DNA from: Spirochaetia bacterium
GTDB taxonomy: Bacteria > Spirochaetota > Spirochaetia > Treponematales > Breznakiellaceae
Assembly (NCBI GenBank): GCA_026002595.1
Contig: BOBW01000107.1
Coordinates: 1 to 5,269, forward strand
Length of the DNA stretch: 5,269 bases
Direction: 5' to 3'
The position numbers were made by a program, and so were the translations under genes. Positions 1 through 4,662 of the stretch are shown piece by piece. How positions within the stretch are numbered: position 1 is the first letter of the stretch; each line of letters opens with the position of its first letter. Under the pieces are notes generated by a model. It made no database searches. It saw nothing but the letters and a program-made list of their open reading frames with translations, and was not told the origin of the DNA.

Positions 1-87
1 TCCATAAAACCCCAGTCGGGCTTCGCCCTTTGTGGGGTTTTATTCCGGCACATTTTTGCGGTTGCTGGAAACCTTCGGTTTCCTTTA
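1..87 (+). repeat. Terminal direct repeat, left copy
   Basis: Bases 1-87 are identical, base for base, to 5183-5269 at the other end of the window. Both lie in the same portion of a type A attC. The other type A copies (849, 2708, 4403) differ from this one at several positions, so the exact match at the two ends is more than general attC similarity. It implies that the sequence can close on itself. Confidence 0.95.
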
Positions 88-126
88 TCGCAACCGCAAA
101 AACGTCGTATAGCTTTCACGTTAGGC
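1..126 (+). repeat. attC recombination site, type A, 5' part cut off (attC-0)
   Basis: This is the right-hand part of an integron attC site belonging to a cassette left of the window. It ends in L' CGTATAGC (106-113) and R' GTTAGGC (120-126), with the expected crossover after G120. Two nested hairpins are visible. TAAAACCCCA (5-14) pairs with TGGGGTTTTA (33-42) around an inner GGGC/GCCC. A 13-bp stem, 53-65 with 90-102, encloses GGAAACC/GGTTTCC (67-73/77-83). Bases 1-87 are identical to the last 87 bases of the window. L'' and R'' are outside the window. Confidence 0.88.
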
Positions 127-178
127 GACATAATTTTTCAAGTTTTTTGTAAAAATATAATAAAACTATGTAACCTTA

Positions 179-207
179 TTGACAATTGATAATTATATTA
201 GTATATT
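179..207 (+). promoter_or_regulatory. Promoter of cassette 1
   Basis: A consensus -35 box TTGACA (179-184) is followed, 17 bp later, by TATATT (202-207). Transcription would start near 214, giving a leader of about 47 nt before the gene at 261. A second TATAAT at 229-234 lacks a good -35 box. Inferred from sequence only. Confidence 0.7.
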
Positions 208-260
208 CGCAAGTATATGTGTAATGCATATAATTGCAAACAATATTAGGGGAGTGTATC

Positions 261-806
261 ATGAATAGGAAATTGGCTTTTTTGGCTGGTCTTATCGTAA
301 TTTGTACTGGATTAAACGCACAGGAAACAAACCTGGAACAAAGCAAAAAGTTCTTTTTTGGTGTTGGCTGGTCAAACCTGCAAAGGACTGGAGATTTCTT
401 GGGTTCATTTGATTTCAGCTTTTTGTTATATGAAAATCCAAATAAAGAGTTTGGTATAAGAAATTCAATTTTGTTTGACGGCGGTTCTTATAAAGATAAC
501 GGGAATGAACATTCATTGTTCTCATTATCTGAAAAGATAAGTTTTGAAAAAATAACTTCAAACAGCCTTTTCCGTTATTATGCATTTTTGCAGGGCGGGA
601 TAGGTATTTATGGAAATAAAACAAAGGGATATTTTGAAAACCCGTTTGCATATAATTTTGGTGTGGGTATTGGACTTGATATTTTTGTAGAAAAGAACGC
701 AAGTATATTTTTTGATTATGCCTTTCTATATAATATACTTGATAATAAGTTTTATGGGGACAAGTATGATCCAAAATTTCAAATGGGTATAAGATATTAT
801 TTTTGA
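261..806 (+). CDS. Exported outer-membrane beta-barrel-like protein
   Basis: A 181-residue protein with a clear Sec signal peptide: residues 1-20, MNRKLAFLAGLIVICTGLNA, basic then hydrophobic, with cleavage likely after Ala20 before Gln-Glu. The mature part is rich in Gly and aromatic residues in alternating patterns and ends GIRYYF. A C-terminal aromatic-x-F is the usual signal recognised by the outer-membrane barrel assembly machinery. Together this suggests a small barrel of about eight strands in the outer membrane. Start 261 is chosen because AGGGGAG (248-254) lies 6 nt upstream and the signal peptide begins there; an upstream in-frame start at 234 has neither. It is the only gene of cassette 1, under its own promoter. 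The family and ligand are not recognised. A periplasmic beta-rich protein is the alternative. Confidence 0.75.
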   Translation: MNRKLAFLAGLIVICTGLNAQETNLEQSKKFFFGVGWSNLQRTGDFLGSFDFSFLLYENPNKEFGIRNSILFDGGSYKDNGNEHSLFSLSEKISFEKITSNSLFRYYAFLQGGIGIYGNKTKGYFENPFAYNFGVGIGLDIFVEKNASIFFDYAFLYNILDNKFYGDKYDPKFQMGIRYYF

Positions 807-848
807 AATGCTGCTGTTTAATATTACGGTAGTAGGAAAAATTACGTC

Positions 849-1017
849 GCCTAACATACGCTATACGCTGCGCCGCAGTAGCGGCTTGGCCTACGAAAAA
901 ACGCAGTCGGCCTGCGGCCTTTGTGCATTTTTTCTCCGGCACATTTTTGCAGTTGCTGGAAACCTACGGTTTCCTTTATCGCAACTGCAAAAACGTCGTA
1001 TAGCTTTCACGTTATGT
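849..1017 (+). repeat. attC site of cassette 1, type A (attC-1)
   Basis: A 169-bp site. R'' is GCCTAAC (849-855), L'' GCTATACG (860-867), L' CGTATAGC (997-1004) and R' GTTATGT (1011-1017). The R-L spacers are 4 nt on one side and 6 nt on the other. The 13-bp stem 944-956/981-993 reads GCAGTTGC/GCAACTGC where other type A copies read GCGGTTGC/GCAACCGC, a compensatory change. The upper hairpin (895-905 with 924-934) is the most divergent copy: GGCC/GGCC replaces GGGC/GCCC inside it, and it carries one C/A mismatch. Reading frames are open through the site but do not look like a gene. Confidence 0.9.
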
Positions 1018-1085
1018 GCAATTTGGGCAAGTTTGGTGTATAAAAAATCATACATATAAAATAGTAAAAATAATTTAAAAAAGTA

Positions 1086-1114
1086 TTGACAAAAATAAAA
1101 AAGTACAATATATT
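1086..1114 (+). promoter_or_regulatory. Promoter of yefM-yoeB
   Basis: TTGACA (1086-1091), 17-bp spacer, TATATT (1109-1114). The -10 box sits inside the operator palindrome, so bound repressor would block RNA polymerase directly. This fits the autoregulation known for the YefM-YoeB family. Confidence 0.78.
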
Positions 1115-1118
1115 GTAC
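1103..1118 (+). promoter_or_regulatory. YefM-type operator palindrome
   Basis: GTACAATATATTGTAC is a perfect 16-bp palindrome across the -10 box. It contains TGTACA (1114-1119), with a near-copy AGTACA (1102-1107) centred 12 bp away. TGTACA cores about one helical turn apart are the arrangement known for the E. coli yefM-yoeB operator. The site probably binds YefM and the YefM-YoeB complex. Confidence 0.75.
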
Positions 1119-1133
1119 ATAGGAGATATAAAT

Positions 1134-1391
1134 ATGGATGCAATTACCTATACTGACTTACGGCAAAATTTAAAGACTTATATGGATAAAGTCTTTCAGG
1201 ATCATGATCCTTTAATAGTTACTCGAAAAAACAATGAAAATGTGGTTTTACTTTCAGTGGGTGAATATAACAGCTTATTGGAGACTAATTATTTATTATC
1301 CAATGAGGCCAATGCGGAACATTTGAAAAAGTCAATTATCCAGCATAAAGCCGGTAAAATAAAAACAAGGGAATTGTACGAAGATGAATAA
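1134..1391 (+). CDS. yefM: YefM-family antitoxin and autorepressor
   Basis: An 85-residue protein of the YefM/Phd family. It binds and neutralises YoeB through its C-terminal half and represses the operon through its N-terminal DNA-binding half. The N-terminus MDAITYTDLRQNLK matches the YefM pattern, with Arg10 and Arg31 at the positions used for DNA contact in E. coli YefM. LLSVGEYNSLLET (residues about 39-51) is the typical end of the dimer domain, and the rest is a helical, charged tail. Start 1134 is chosen for GGAG (1122-1125), 8 nt upstream; an upstream TTG at 1086 in the same frame is the -35 box itself. The stop overlaps the yoeB start by 8 nt, so the two are translationally coupled. 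The antitoxin-first order and the operator support the call. Confidence 0.94.
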   Translation: MDAITYTDLRQNLKTYMDKVFQDHDPLIVTRKNNENVVLLSVGEYNSLLETNYLLSNEANAEHLKKSIIQHKAGKIKTRELYEDE

Positions 1392-1641
1392 AAAATTCAC
1401 CGATGAGGCATGGGATGATTATCAATATTGGATAGAAAATGATAAAAAACAATTAAAAAAAATAAATGCCTTAATAAAAGATATTGACAGAAATCCTCAT
1501 GATGGAATTGGTAAACCTGAACCATTAAAGGCAAATTTGCAAGGTTATTGGTCCAGAAGAATAGATACAGAACATAGGATCGTATATGCGGTAGAAGAAA
1601 AACAGATAGTATATATTTCATTTAGATATCATTATGAATAA
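1384..1641 (+). CDS. yoeB: YoeB-family mRNA interferase toxin
   Basis: An 85-residue RelE-superfamily toxin that cuts mRNA on the ribosome when the labile YefM antitoxin is lost. The protein can be aligned without gaps to E. coli YoeB from WDDYxYW (residues 10-16) through KPEPLK (44-49) and YWSRRI (55-60) to RYHY (81-84). The catalytic residues known in YoeB are present at the same numbers: Glu46, Arg65, His83 and the near-terminal Tyr84. One extra Glu follows. No residue change suggests inactivation. It starts inside yefM (ATG at 1384), with only a weak ribosome site, as expected for coupled translation. In a cassette array such pairs are thought to stabilise the array by killing or arresting cells that lose it. 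Confidence 0.95.
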   Translation: MNKKFTDEAWDDYQYWIENDKKQLKKINALIKDIDRNPHDGIGKPEPLKANLQGYWSRRIDTEHRIVYAVEEKQIVYISFRYHYE

Positions 1642-1738
1642 ATAAAATATATTGGATGAAATTATGTTCCATAAAAATAGAAAAATATTATTAGGAGAAG
1701 AAATATATAAAAGCATATTGTAAAAGTGCCCAAACTGC

Positions 1739-1912
1739 ACATAACATACGGTTTGCGGTTCGGGGCTAAAGCCCCTCCGGGTTCCGTTCGCCTAGGTCAG
1801 TCGCTGCGCTCCTTCCCACGGCTCACTCCACCCACATTTTTGTTGCCCTGGTCTTTGCTTCGCAAAGCCCTTATTCGGGCAACAAAAACGTCGCAAACCT
1901 TTCACGTTATAT
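1739..1912 (+). repeat. attC site of cassette 2, type B (attC-2)
   Basis: A 174-bp site. R'' is ACATAAC (1739-1745), L'' GGTTTGCG (1750-1757), L' CGCAAACC (1892-1899) and R' GTTATAT (1906-1912). The L boxes differ completely from type A but pair with each other. A 12-bp stem, TTTTTGTTGCCC (1837-1848) with 1877-1888, encloses CTTTGC/GCAAAG (1853-1858/1862-1867). A further hairpin GGGGC-TAAA-GCCCC lies at 1762-1775. The ATAC and TTTCAC spacers next to R'' and R' are shared with type A. Confidence 0.9.
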
Positions 1913-1966
1913 GACATGGGGCCTAAGCTGGTTGGAAAATTATATAAAATATACTGGAAAACTTGC

Positions 1967-1994
1967 TTGACAAAACAAGAAATTTACGTAATAA
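1967..1994 (+). promoter_or_regulatory. Promoter of cassette 3, probably leaderless
   Basis: TTGACA (1967-1972) with TAATAA (1989-1994) at 16-bp spacing. Transcription should start near 2001, at or one base before the ATG at 2002. No Shine-Dalgarno sequence precedes that ATG. The -10 assignment could shift by a few bases. Confidence 0.6.
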
Positions 1995-2001
1995 TGTAAA
2001 T

Positions 2002-2688
2002 ATGAATAGGTTGTTTGGAAAAATAGCATTTATACTCTATATTGTTGTTTTTTATAGCTCATGTTATACAACTGCTGTCAATTTAGGCAAATTCAGGAAT
2101 GATATTATTAAAAAAAATCCAAATGTTAAATTAGTTGGATTTGTGCCAGATCAAACATTTTCTGATAATAAATATCTTGAAATTGAAATCATTTTTGATG
2201 ACGGTAGGCATTTATATTTAACTTATGTAAACTGGATAAATCGTGATTTTCCTGAATCCCCATTTCAGTTGGCTAGAATTGGTAATTATGGTTTTACTGT
2301 GTTGCATGAAAATATTTATGGAAGAATTAATTTAAACCATTATTTTCCAGTAACATTAATTCTCAATGAATTAGGAATTCCCATTACAGGCAATAGTGGT
2401 AATGTAAAAAATATAAGCATTTTAATAAATAATTATGATAATATTTATGAATATATCGATTCATTGCCTGATTATAATGATTCTTTTCTAGTTAAACAAG
2501 AACCAAAAAATAAATTTATAACAAAAACGATAGAGATTGATGGACGTTATGAAGCATATACTATTATGAAAAATGAATGGAATGATAAATATTTCTATTC
2601 TGAAAGTAGAAAACCGGATTTTACGGAAAGCGATACATATGACTATTTACATTGGCTGTATATTGAAGATGGAAAAATAAAAAAATAA
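2002..2688 (+). CDS. Putative exported lipoprotein, unknown function
   Basis: A 228-residue protein of no family I recognise. Residues 1-20 form a signal sequence (basic MNRLFGK, then a hydrophobic core FILYIVVF) ending YSS just before Cys21. Spirochaetes accept relaxed lipoboxes, so lipid attachment at Cys21 is likely but unproven. The mature part is polar, rich in Asn, Asp and Tyr, with no transmembrane segment, and would sit on a membrane surface. Start 2002 is chosen because the signal sequence begins there and upstream in-frame starts fall inside the promoter. It has no ribosome-binding site and seems to be translated from a leaderless mRNA. Its stop codon lies within a 16-bp segment shared with the end of cassette 6. 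An uncleaved membrane anchor is the alternative reading of the N-terminus. Confidence 0.72.
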   Translation: MNRLFGKIAFILYIVVFYSSCYTTAVNLGKFRNDIIKKNPNVKLVGFVPDQTFSDNKYLEIEIIFDDGRHLYLTYVNWINRDFPESPFQLARIGNYGFTVLHENIYGRINLNHYFPVTLILNELGIPITGNSGNVKNISILINNYDNIYEYIDSLPDYNDSFLVKQEPKNKFITKTIEIDGRYEAYTIMKNEWNDKYFYSESRKPDFTESDTYDYLHWLYIEDGKIKK

Positions 2689-2699
2689 TGGGGTACGGC
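2684..2699 (+). repeat. Cassette-shell repeat, copy in cassette 3
   Basis: AATAATGGGGTACGGC occurs here and again, identically, at 5116-5131, in each case just upstream of R'' of a type A attC. Here it contains the stop codon of the lipoprotein gene. Together with the similar leaders of cassettes 3 and 6 it suggests a common non-coding shell around unrelated genes. Confidence 0.8.
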
Positions 2700-2707
2700 G
2701 GCACGTC

Positions 2708-2876
2708 ATATAACATACGCTATACGCTGCGCCGCAGTAGCGGCTTGGCCTCCACAAAACCCCAGTCGGGCTACGCCCTTTGTGGGGTTTTGTTCCGGCA
2801 CATTTTTGCGGTTGCTGGAAACCTGCGGTTTCCTTTATCGCAACCGCAAAAACGTCGTATAGCTTTCACGTTATGT
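2708..2876 (+). repeat. attC site of cassette 3, type A (attC-3)
   Basis: A 169-bp site. R'' is ATATAAC (2708-2714), L'' GCTATACG (2719-2726), L' CGTATAGC (2856-2863) and R' GTTATGT (2870-2876). The upper hairpin CAAAACCCCA (2755-2764) pairs with TGGGGTTTTG (2783-2792), enclosing GGGC-tac-GCCC. The lower 13-bp stem is 2803-2815 with 2840-2852. The closing C-G pair of the upper hairpin is T-A in attC-0 and attC-6 and G-C in attC-5, so the pairing is conserved while the sequence changes. Confidence 0.92.
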
Positions 2877-2912
2877 GCAATGCCCTAACCGTAAAAAATA
2901 ATAAAAAAACAC

Positions 2913-2941
2913 TTGACATTATAAAAAATCAATAATAATAT
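2913..2941 (+). promoter_or_regulatory. Promoter of cassette 4
   Basis: TTGACA (2913-2918), 17-bp spacer, TAATAT (2936-2941). The start would be near 2948, leaving a leader of about 40 nt with AAAGGAG at 2977-2983. Confidence 0.7.
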
Positions 2942-2987
2942 AAAAAAATAAGATTTGTTCCAAAGGGGACTTGACAAAAGGAGATAA

Positions 2988-3602
2988 ATGTGCATAATGA
3001 AACCACCAACCACCAACCACCAACCACCAACCACCAACCTATTTTCATTAAAAAATTATCGGCAAATATATGAATATATAAAAAGTGATTATGTAAGATA
3101 TGGTGGAAAACCAAAATTATTAAAAATATTAATCAATGTTCTGTTTGGTAGGAATCATTGTTTTGTATTTAGTTTTTGGTTAAGACTTTGTTCAACTAAA
3201 AATATTTTTTATATTTTAGCTCGAATAATGCATAAAAAATATGTGAGGAAATATGGTTTGCAAATATATCCTAGAACACAAATAGGATATGGCTTATATA
3301 TAGGGCATGGAATAGGCATAGTCATTAGTTCATCGGCAAAAATTGGAGATAATTGTAATTTAAGCCAATTTACAACTATTGGATCAAATCACAATAAGGC
3401 CGCTGTAATAGGGGATAATGTTTATATAGGACCATCCGTATGTATAGTAGAAGATGTAATAATAGGAAATAATGTAACAATAGGAGCTGGATCGGTAGTG
3501 GTAAAGGATGTACCTGAAAATGCAACTGTAGCTGGAGTGCCGGCAAAAATACTTAATTATAATAATGCTGGAAGGTATGTAAATAATAGGTGGAAAAAAT
3601 AA
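2988..3602 (+). CDS. Hexapeptide-repeat acetyltransferase, serine acetyltransferase-like
   Basis: A 204-residue O-acetyltransferase with a left-handed beta-helix fold, similar to serine acetyltransferase (CysE) and to the short versions found in capsule and polysaccharide loci. It would move an acetyl group from acetyl-CoA to a hydroxyl of serine or a sugar, in the cytoplasm. Residues about 18-90 are the helical N-terminal part (LFSLKNYRQIYEYIKSDY). Residues about 95-190 carry imperfect hexapeptide turns (IGDNVYIGPSVCI, IIGNNVTIGAGSVVV) and end in VAGVPAKIL, typical of the family. His108 (GHG) and His135 (SNHNK) sit where CysE has its two active-site histidines. Residues 6-17 (PPTTNHQPPTTN) are encoded by a 7-bp tandem repeat and look foreign to the family. 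Start 2988 has AAAGGAG 4 nt upstream; ATG 2997 in the same frame is also possible (13 nt). The exact acceptor is unknown. Confidence 0.85.
   Translation: MCIMKPPTTNHQPPTTNLFSLKNYRQIYEYIKSDYVRYGGKPKLLKILINVLFGRNHCFVFSFWLRLCSTKNIFYILARIMHKKYVRKYGLQIYPRTQIGYGLYIGHGIGIVISSSAKIGDNCNLSQFTTIGSNHNKAAVIGDNVYIGPSVCIVEDVIIGNNVTIGAGSVVVKDVPENATVAGVPAKILNYNNAGRYVNNRWKK
3003..3039 (+). repeat. Heptanucleotide tandem repeat inside the coding start
   Basis: Five perfect copies of CCACCAA (3003-3037) are followed by CC. The tract begins two codons after ATG 2997. Because 7 is not a multiple of 3, gain or loss of one unit shifts the acetyltransferase out of frame. The opposite strand holds eleven GG runs separated by one or two T, so it could form two-layer G-quadruplexes. 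Confidence 0.95.
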
Positions 3603-3622
3603 TTATAAAGTACGGGCACTGC

Positions 3623-3788
3623 ACATAACATACGGTTTGCGGTTCGTCGCTTCGCTCCTCCGGGTTCCGTTCGGCTAGGTCGCCTAAAGGCTCCCACGCC
3701 TCACTCCACCCACATTTTTGTGGCCCTGGTCTTGCTACGCAAGCCCTTATTCGGGCCACAAAAACGTCGCAAACCTTTCACGTTATGC
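3623..3788 (+). repeat. attC site of cassette 4, type B (attC-4)
   Basis: A 166-bp site. R'' is ACATAAC (3623-3629), L'' GGTTTGCG (3634-3641), L' CGCAAACC (3768-3775) and R' GTTATGC (3782-3788). The long stem TTTTTGTGGCCC (3715-3726) pairs with 3753-3764. Compared with attC-2, a T-A pair has become G-C on both sides (GTTGCCC/GGGCAAC against GTGGCCC/GGGCCAC). The inner stem is CTTGC/GCAAG. The GGGGC/GCCCC hairpin of attC-2 is replaced here by unrelated sequence. Confidence 0.9.
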
Positions 3789-3819
3789 GAAATGCGGACT
3801 GAAATTTTTGAAAATACTA

Positions 3820-3848
3820 TTGACAAATATTCTAAAAAATTATATTAT
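3820..3848 (+). promoter_or_regulatory. Promoter of cassette 5, probably leaderless
   Basis: TTGACA (3820-3825), 17-bp spacer, TATTAT (3843-3848); an overlapping TATATT (3841-3846) gives 15 bp. Either places the transcript start at about 3853-3855, on the ATG at 3854. No Shine-Dalgarno sequence is present. Confidence 0.62.
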
Positions 3849-3853
3849 ATATT

Positions 3854-4387
3854 ATGAGATACAAATTATTATTAATACTTATTTTACTCTGTTCTATAAA
3901 AGCATTTTCTGAACCAAGATGGGATGCATTTGAAATTATTAATAAAAGAAGTAAAAATATAAGTGTATATTTTGAATTTAGTGATTATACATTAGAAAAT
4001 ATTCAAACATTCATTCCTTCATTAAATAAAACAATAACTTATAATATCATACATTGGAAAACAGAAATTGAAAGTGATAACGGCATAATGATTGAAATTA
4101 ATCATAGTTTATCGGAATTATCTGATGATGAAAAAATAATTAAACCAGGTAAATATATAGAAGTATTTAAATTCCCTATTTCTCCTCTATATGAAGTGGA
4201 TAAAGAAAAACATATATACTATCATGATGTTATTAATAGTATTCCATTTATAAAAAAATTAAAACATATATTGAAAAAGTTAGAAATATTTGATGAAAAT
4301 AATAATATTCTATTTACTTTAGAAACAATAACAGAAATTGATTTAGATCTTAGCGATGAAGGTAGTGGATATTTATATGTATATTAA
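3854..4387 (+). CDS. Small secreted protein, unknown function
   Basis: A 177-residue protein that I do not recognise. Residues 1-19 (MRYKLLLILILLCSIKAFS) form a signal peptide, with cleavage likely after Ser19 before Glu-Pro. The Cys at 13 lacks a small residue before it, so this is not a convincing lipobox. The mature part is acidic to neutral, rich in Ile, Asn and Glu, with alternating hydrophobic patterns and no further membrane segment, so it is probably periplasmic or secreted. The region about 31-50 (NKRSKNISVYFEF and onward) could start a beta-sandwich, but this is only an impression. The start is the ATG at the promoter's expected +1, with no ribosome site. The gene is very AT-rich compared with the flanking attC sites. 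Confidence 0.72.
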   Translation: MRYKLLLILILLCSIKAFSEPRWDAFEIINKRSKNISVYFEFSDYTLENIQTFIPSLNKTITYNIIHWKTEIESDNGIMIEINHSLSELSDDEKIIKPGKYIEVFKFPISPLYEVDKEKHIYYHDVINSIPFIKKLKHILKKLEIFDENNNILFTLETITEIDLDLSDEGSGYLYVY

Positions 4388-4402
4388 AGCAGTCCGCACT
4401 TC

Positions 4403-4571
4403 GCATAACATACGCTATACGCTGCGCCGCAGTAGCGGCTTGGCCTACGAAAAACCCCAGTCGGCCTACGGCCTTTGTGGGGTTTTTCTCCGGCACATTT
4501 TTGCGGTTGCTGGAAACCTGCGGTTTCCTTTATCGCAACCGCAAAAACGTCGTATAGCTTTCACGTTATAT
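4403..4571 (+). repeat. attC site of cassette 5, type A (attC-5)
   Basis: A 169-bp site. R'' is GCATAAC (4403-4409), L'' GCTATACG (4414-4421), L' CGTATAGC (4551-4558) and R' GTTATAT (4565-4571). The upper hairpin GAAAAACCCCA (4449-4459) pairs with TGGGGTTTTTC (4478-4488) and encloses GGCC-tac-GGCC. The lower 13-bp stem is 4498-4510 with 4535-4547. All three complete type A sites are exactly 169 bp long. Confidence 0.92.
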
Positions 4572-4614
4572 GCCATTTTGCCTAAAATTCGTTGAAAAAT
4601 TATACAAAAATATA

Positions 4615-4643
4615 TAGACAAAACTAATTGAATATTTTATAAT
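4615..4643 (+). promoter_or_regulatory. Promoter of cassette 6
   Basis: TAGACA (4615-4620), 17-bp spacer, perfect TATAAT (4638-4643). The expected start near 4650 leaves a leader of about 13 nt that contains the ribosome-binding site AAGGA (4652-4656). Confidence 0.72.
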
Positions 4644-4662
4644 ATGATCATAAGGACAGAAA

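Larger units (their letters stand above)
121..1011 (+). mobile_element. Integron gene cassette 1 (exported barrel protein)
   Basis: This is a complete cassette, from the crossover G120^T121 to G1011^T1012. It holds a promoter, one gene and a type A attC. Its ends are complementary: GTTAGGCGAC (120-129) with GTCGCCTAAC (846-855), then A130/C845 unpaired, then TAATTTTTC (131-139) with GAAAAATTA (836-844). These arms are adjacent to the attC core only in the excised circle. Confidence 0.85.
1012..1906 (+). mobile_element. Integron gene cassette 2 (yefM-yoeB)
   Basis: This complete cassette carries a two-gene toxin-antitoxin operon with its own promoter and operator, plus a type B attC. The end arms are GTTATGTGCA (1011-1020) with TGCACATAAC (1736-1745), then A1021/C1735 unpaired, then TTTGGGCA (1022-1029) with TGCCCAAA (1727-1734). 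The stretch between yoeB and attC (1642-1738) holds only a 19-codon open frame with no support. Confidence 0.86.
1907..2870 (+). mobile_element. Integron gene cassette 3 (putative lipoprotein)
   Basis: The longest of the six cassettes, with one gene and a type A attC. The end arms are GTTATATGAC (1906-1915) with GTCATATAAC (2705-2714), then A1916/C2704 unpaired, then only 2 bp (TG with CA) before a break, the weakest arm of the six. Its leader and the bases just before attC are alike in sequence to those of cassette 6, although the genes are unrelated. Confidence 0.84.
2871..3782 (+). mobile_element. Integron gene cassette 4 (acetyltransferase)
   Basis: A complete cassette with one gene and a type B attC. 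The end arms are GTTATGTGCA (2870-2879) with TGCACATAAC (3620-3629), then A2880/C3619 unpaired, then TGCCC (2881-2885) with GGGCA (3614-3618). The first 10 bases are the same as in cassette 2, the other type B cassette. Confidence 0.85.
3783..4565 (+). mobile_element. Integron gene cassette 5 (small secreted protein)
   Basis: The shortest fully contained cassette, with one gene and a type A attC. The end arms are GTTATGCGAA (3782-3791) with TTCGCATAAC (4400-4409), then A3792/C4399 unpaired, then TGCGGACTG (3793-3801) with CAGTCCGCA (4390-4398), one of the two longest arms. The 3' arm begins 2 bases after the stop codon. Confidence 0.85.

Noticed and set aside
415..942. Long minus-strand open frame opposite the cassette 1 gene
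   Set aside because: It runs across both the gene and the attC site, contains no recognisable domain, and the + strand gene has a start signal, signal peptide and barrel-like end.
808..1059. Open frame through attC-1 (related frames at 2688-2888 and 4356-4595)
   Set aside because: It encodes the same peptide wherever a type A attC occurs, follows the site and not a gene, has no ribosome site, and its conservation is explained by the hairpins.
1664..1723. 19-codon open frame after yoeB
   Set aside because: It has no ribosome site at its start and no recognisable sequence. It is too short to support.
1726..1914. Open frame through the type B attC-2
   Set aside because: It lies wholly within the recombination site, has no start signal, and the other type B copy does not keep the same frame.
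1994..1999. ATG-TAA minimal start-stop just before the lipoprotein gene
   Set aside because: It has no ribosome site, probably lies upstream of the transcript start, and is likely chance in AT-rich sequence.
2971..2998. Second TTGACA (2971-2976) with CATAAT (2993-2998) in front of the acetyltransferase
   Set aside because: A transcript from it would begin after both start codons, and the -35 box overlaps the ribosome site. TTGACA at 2913 is better placed.
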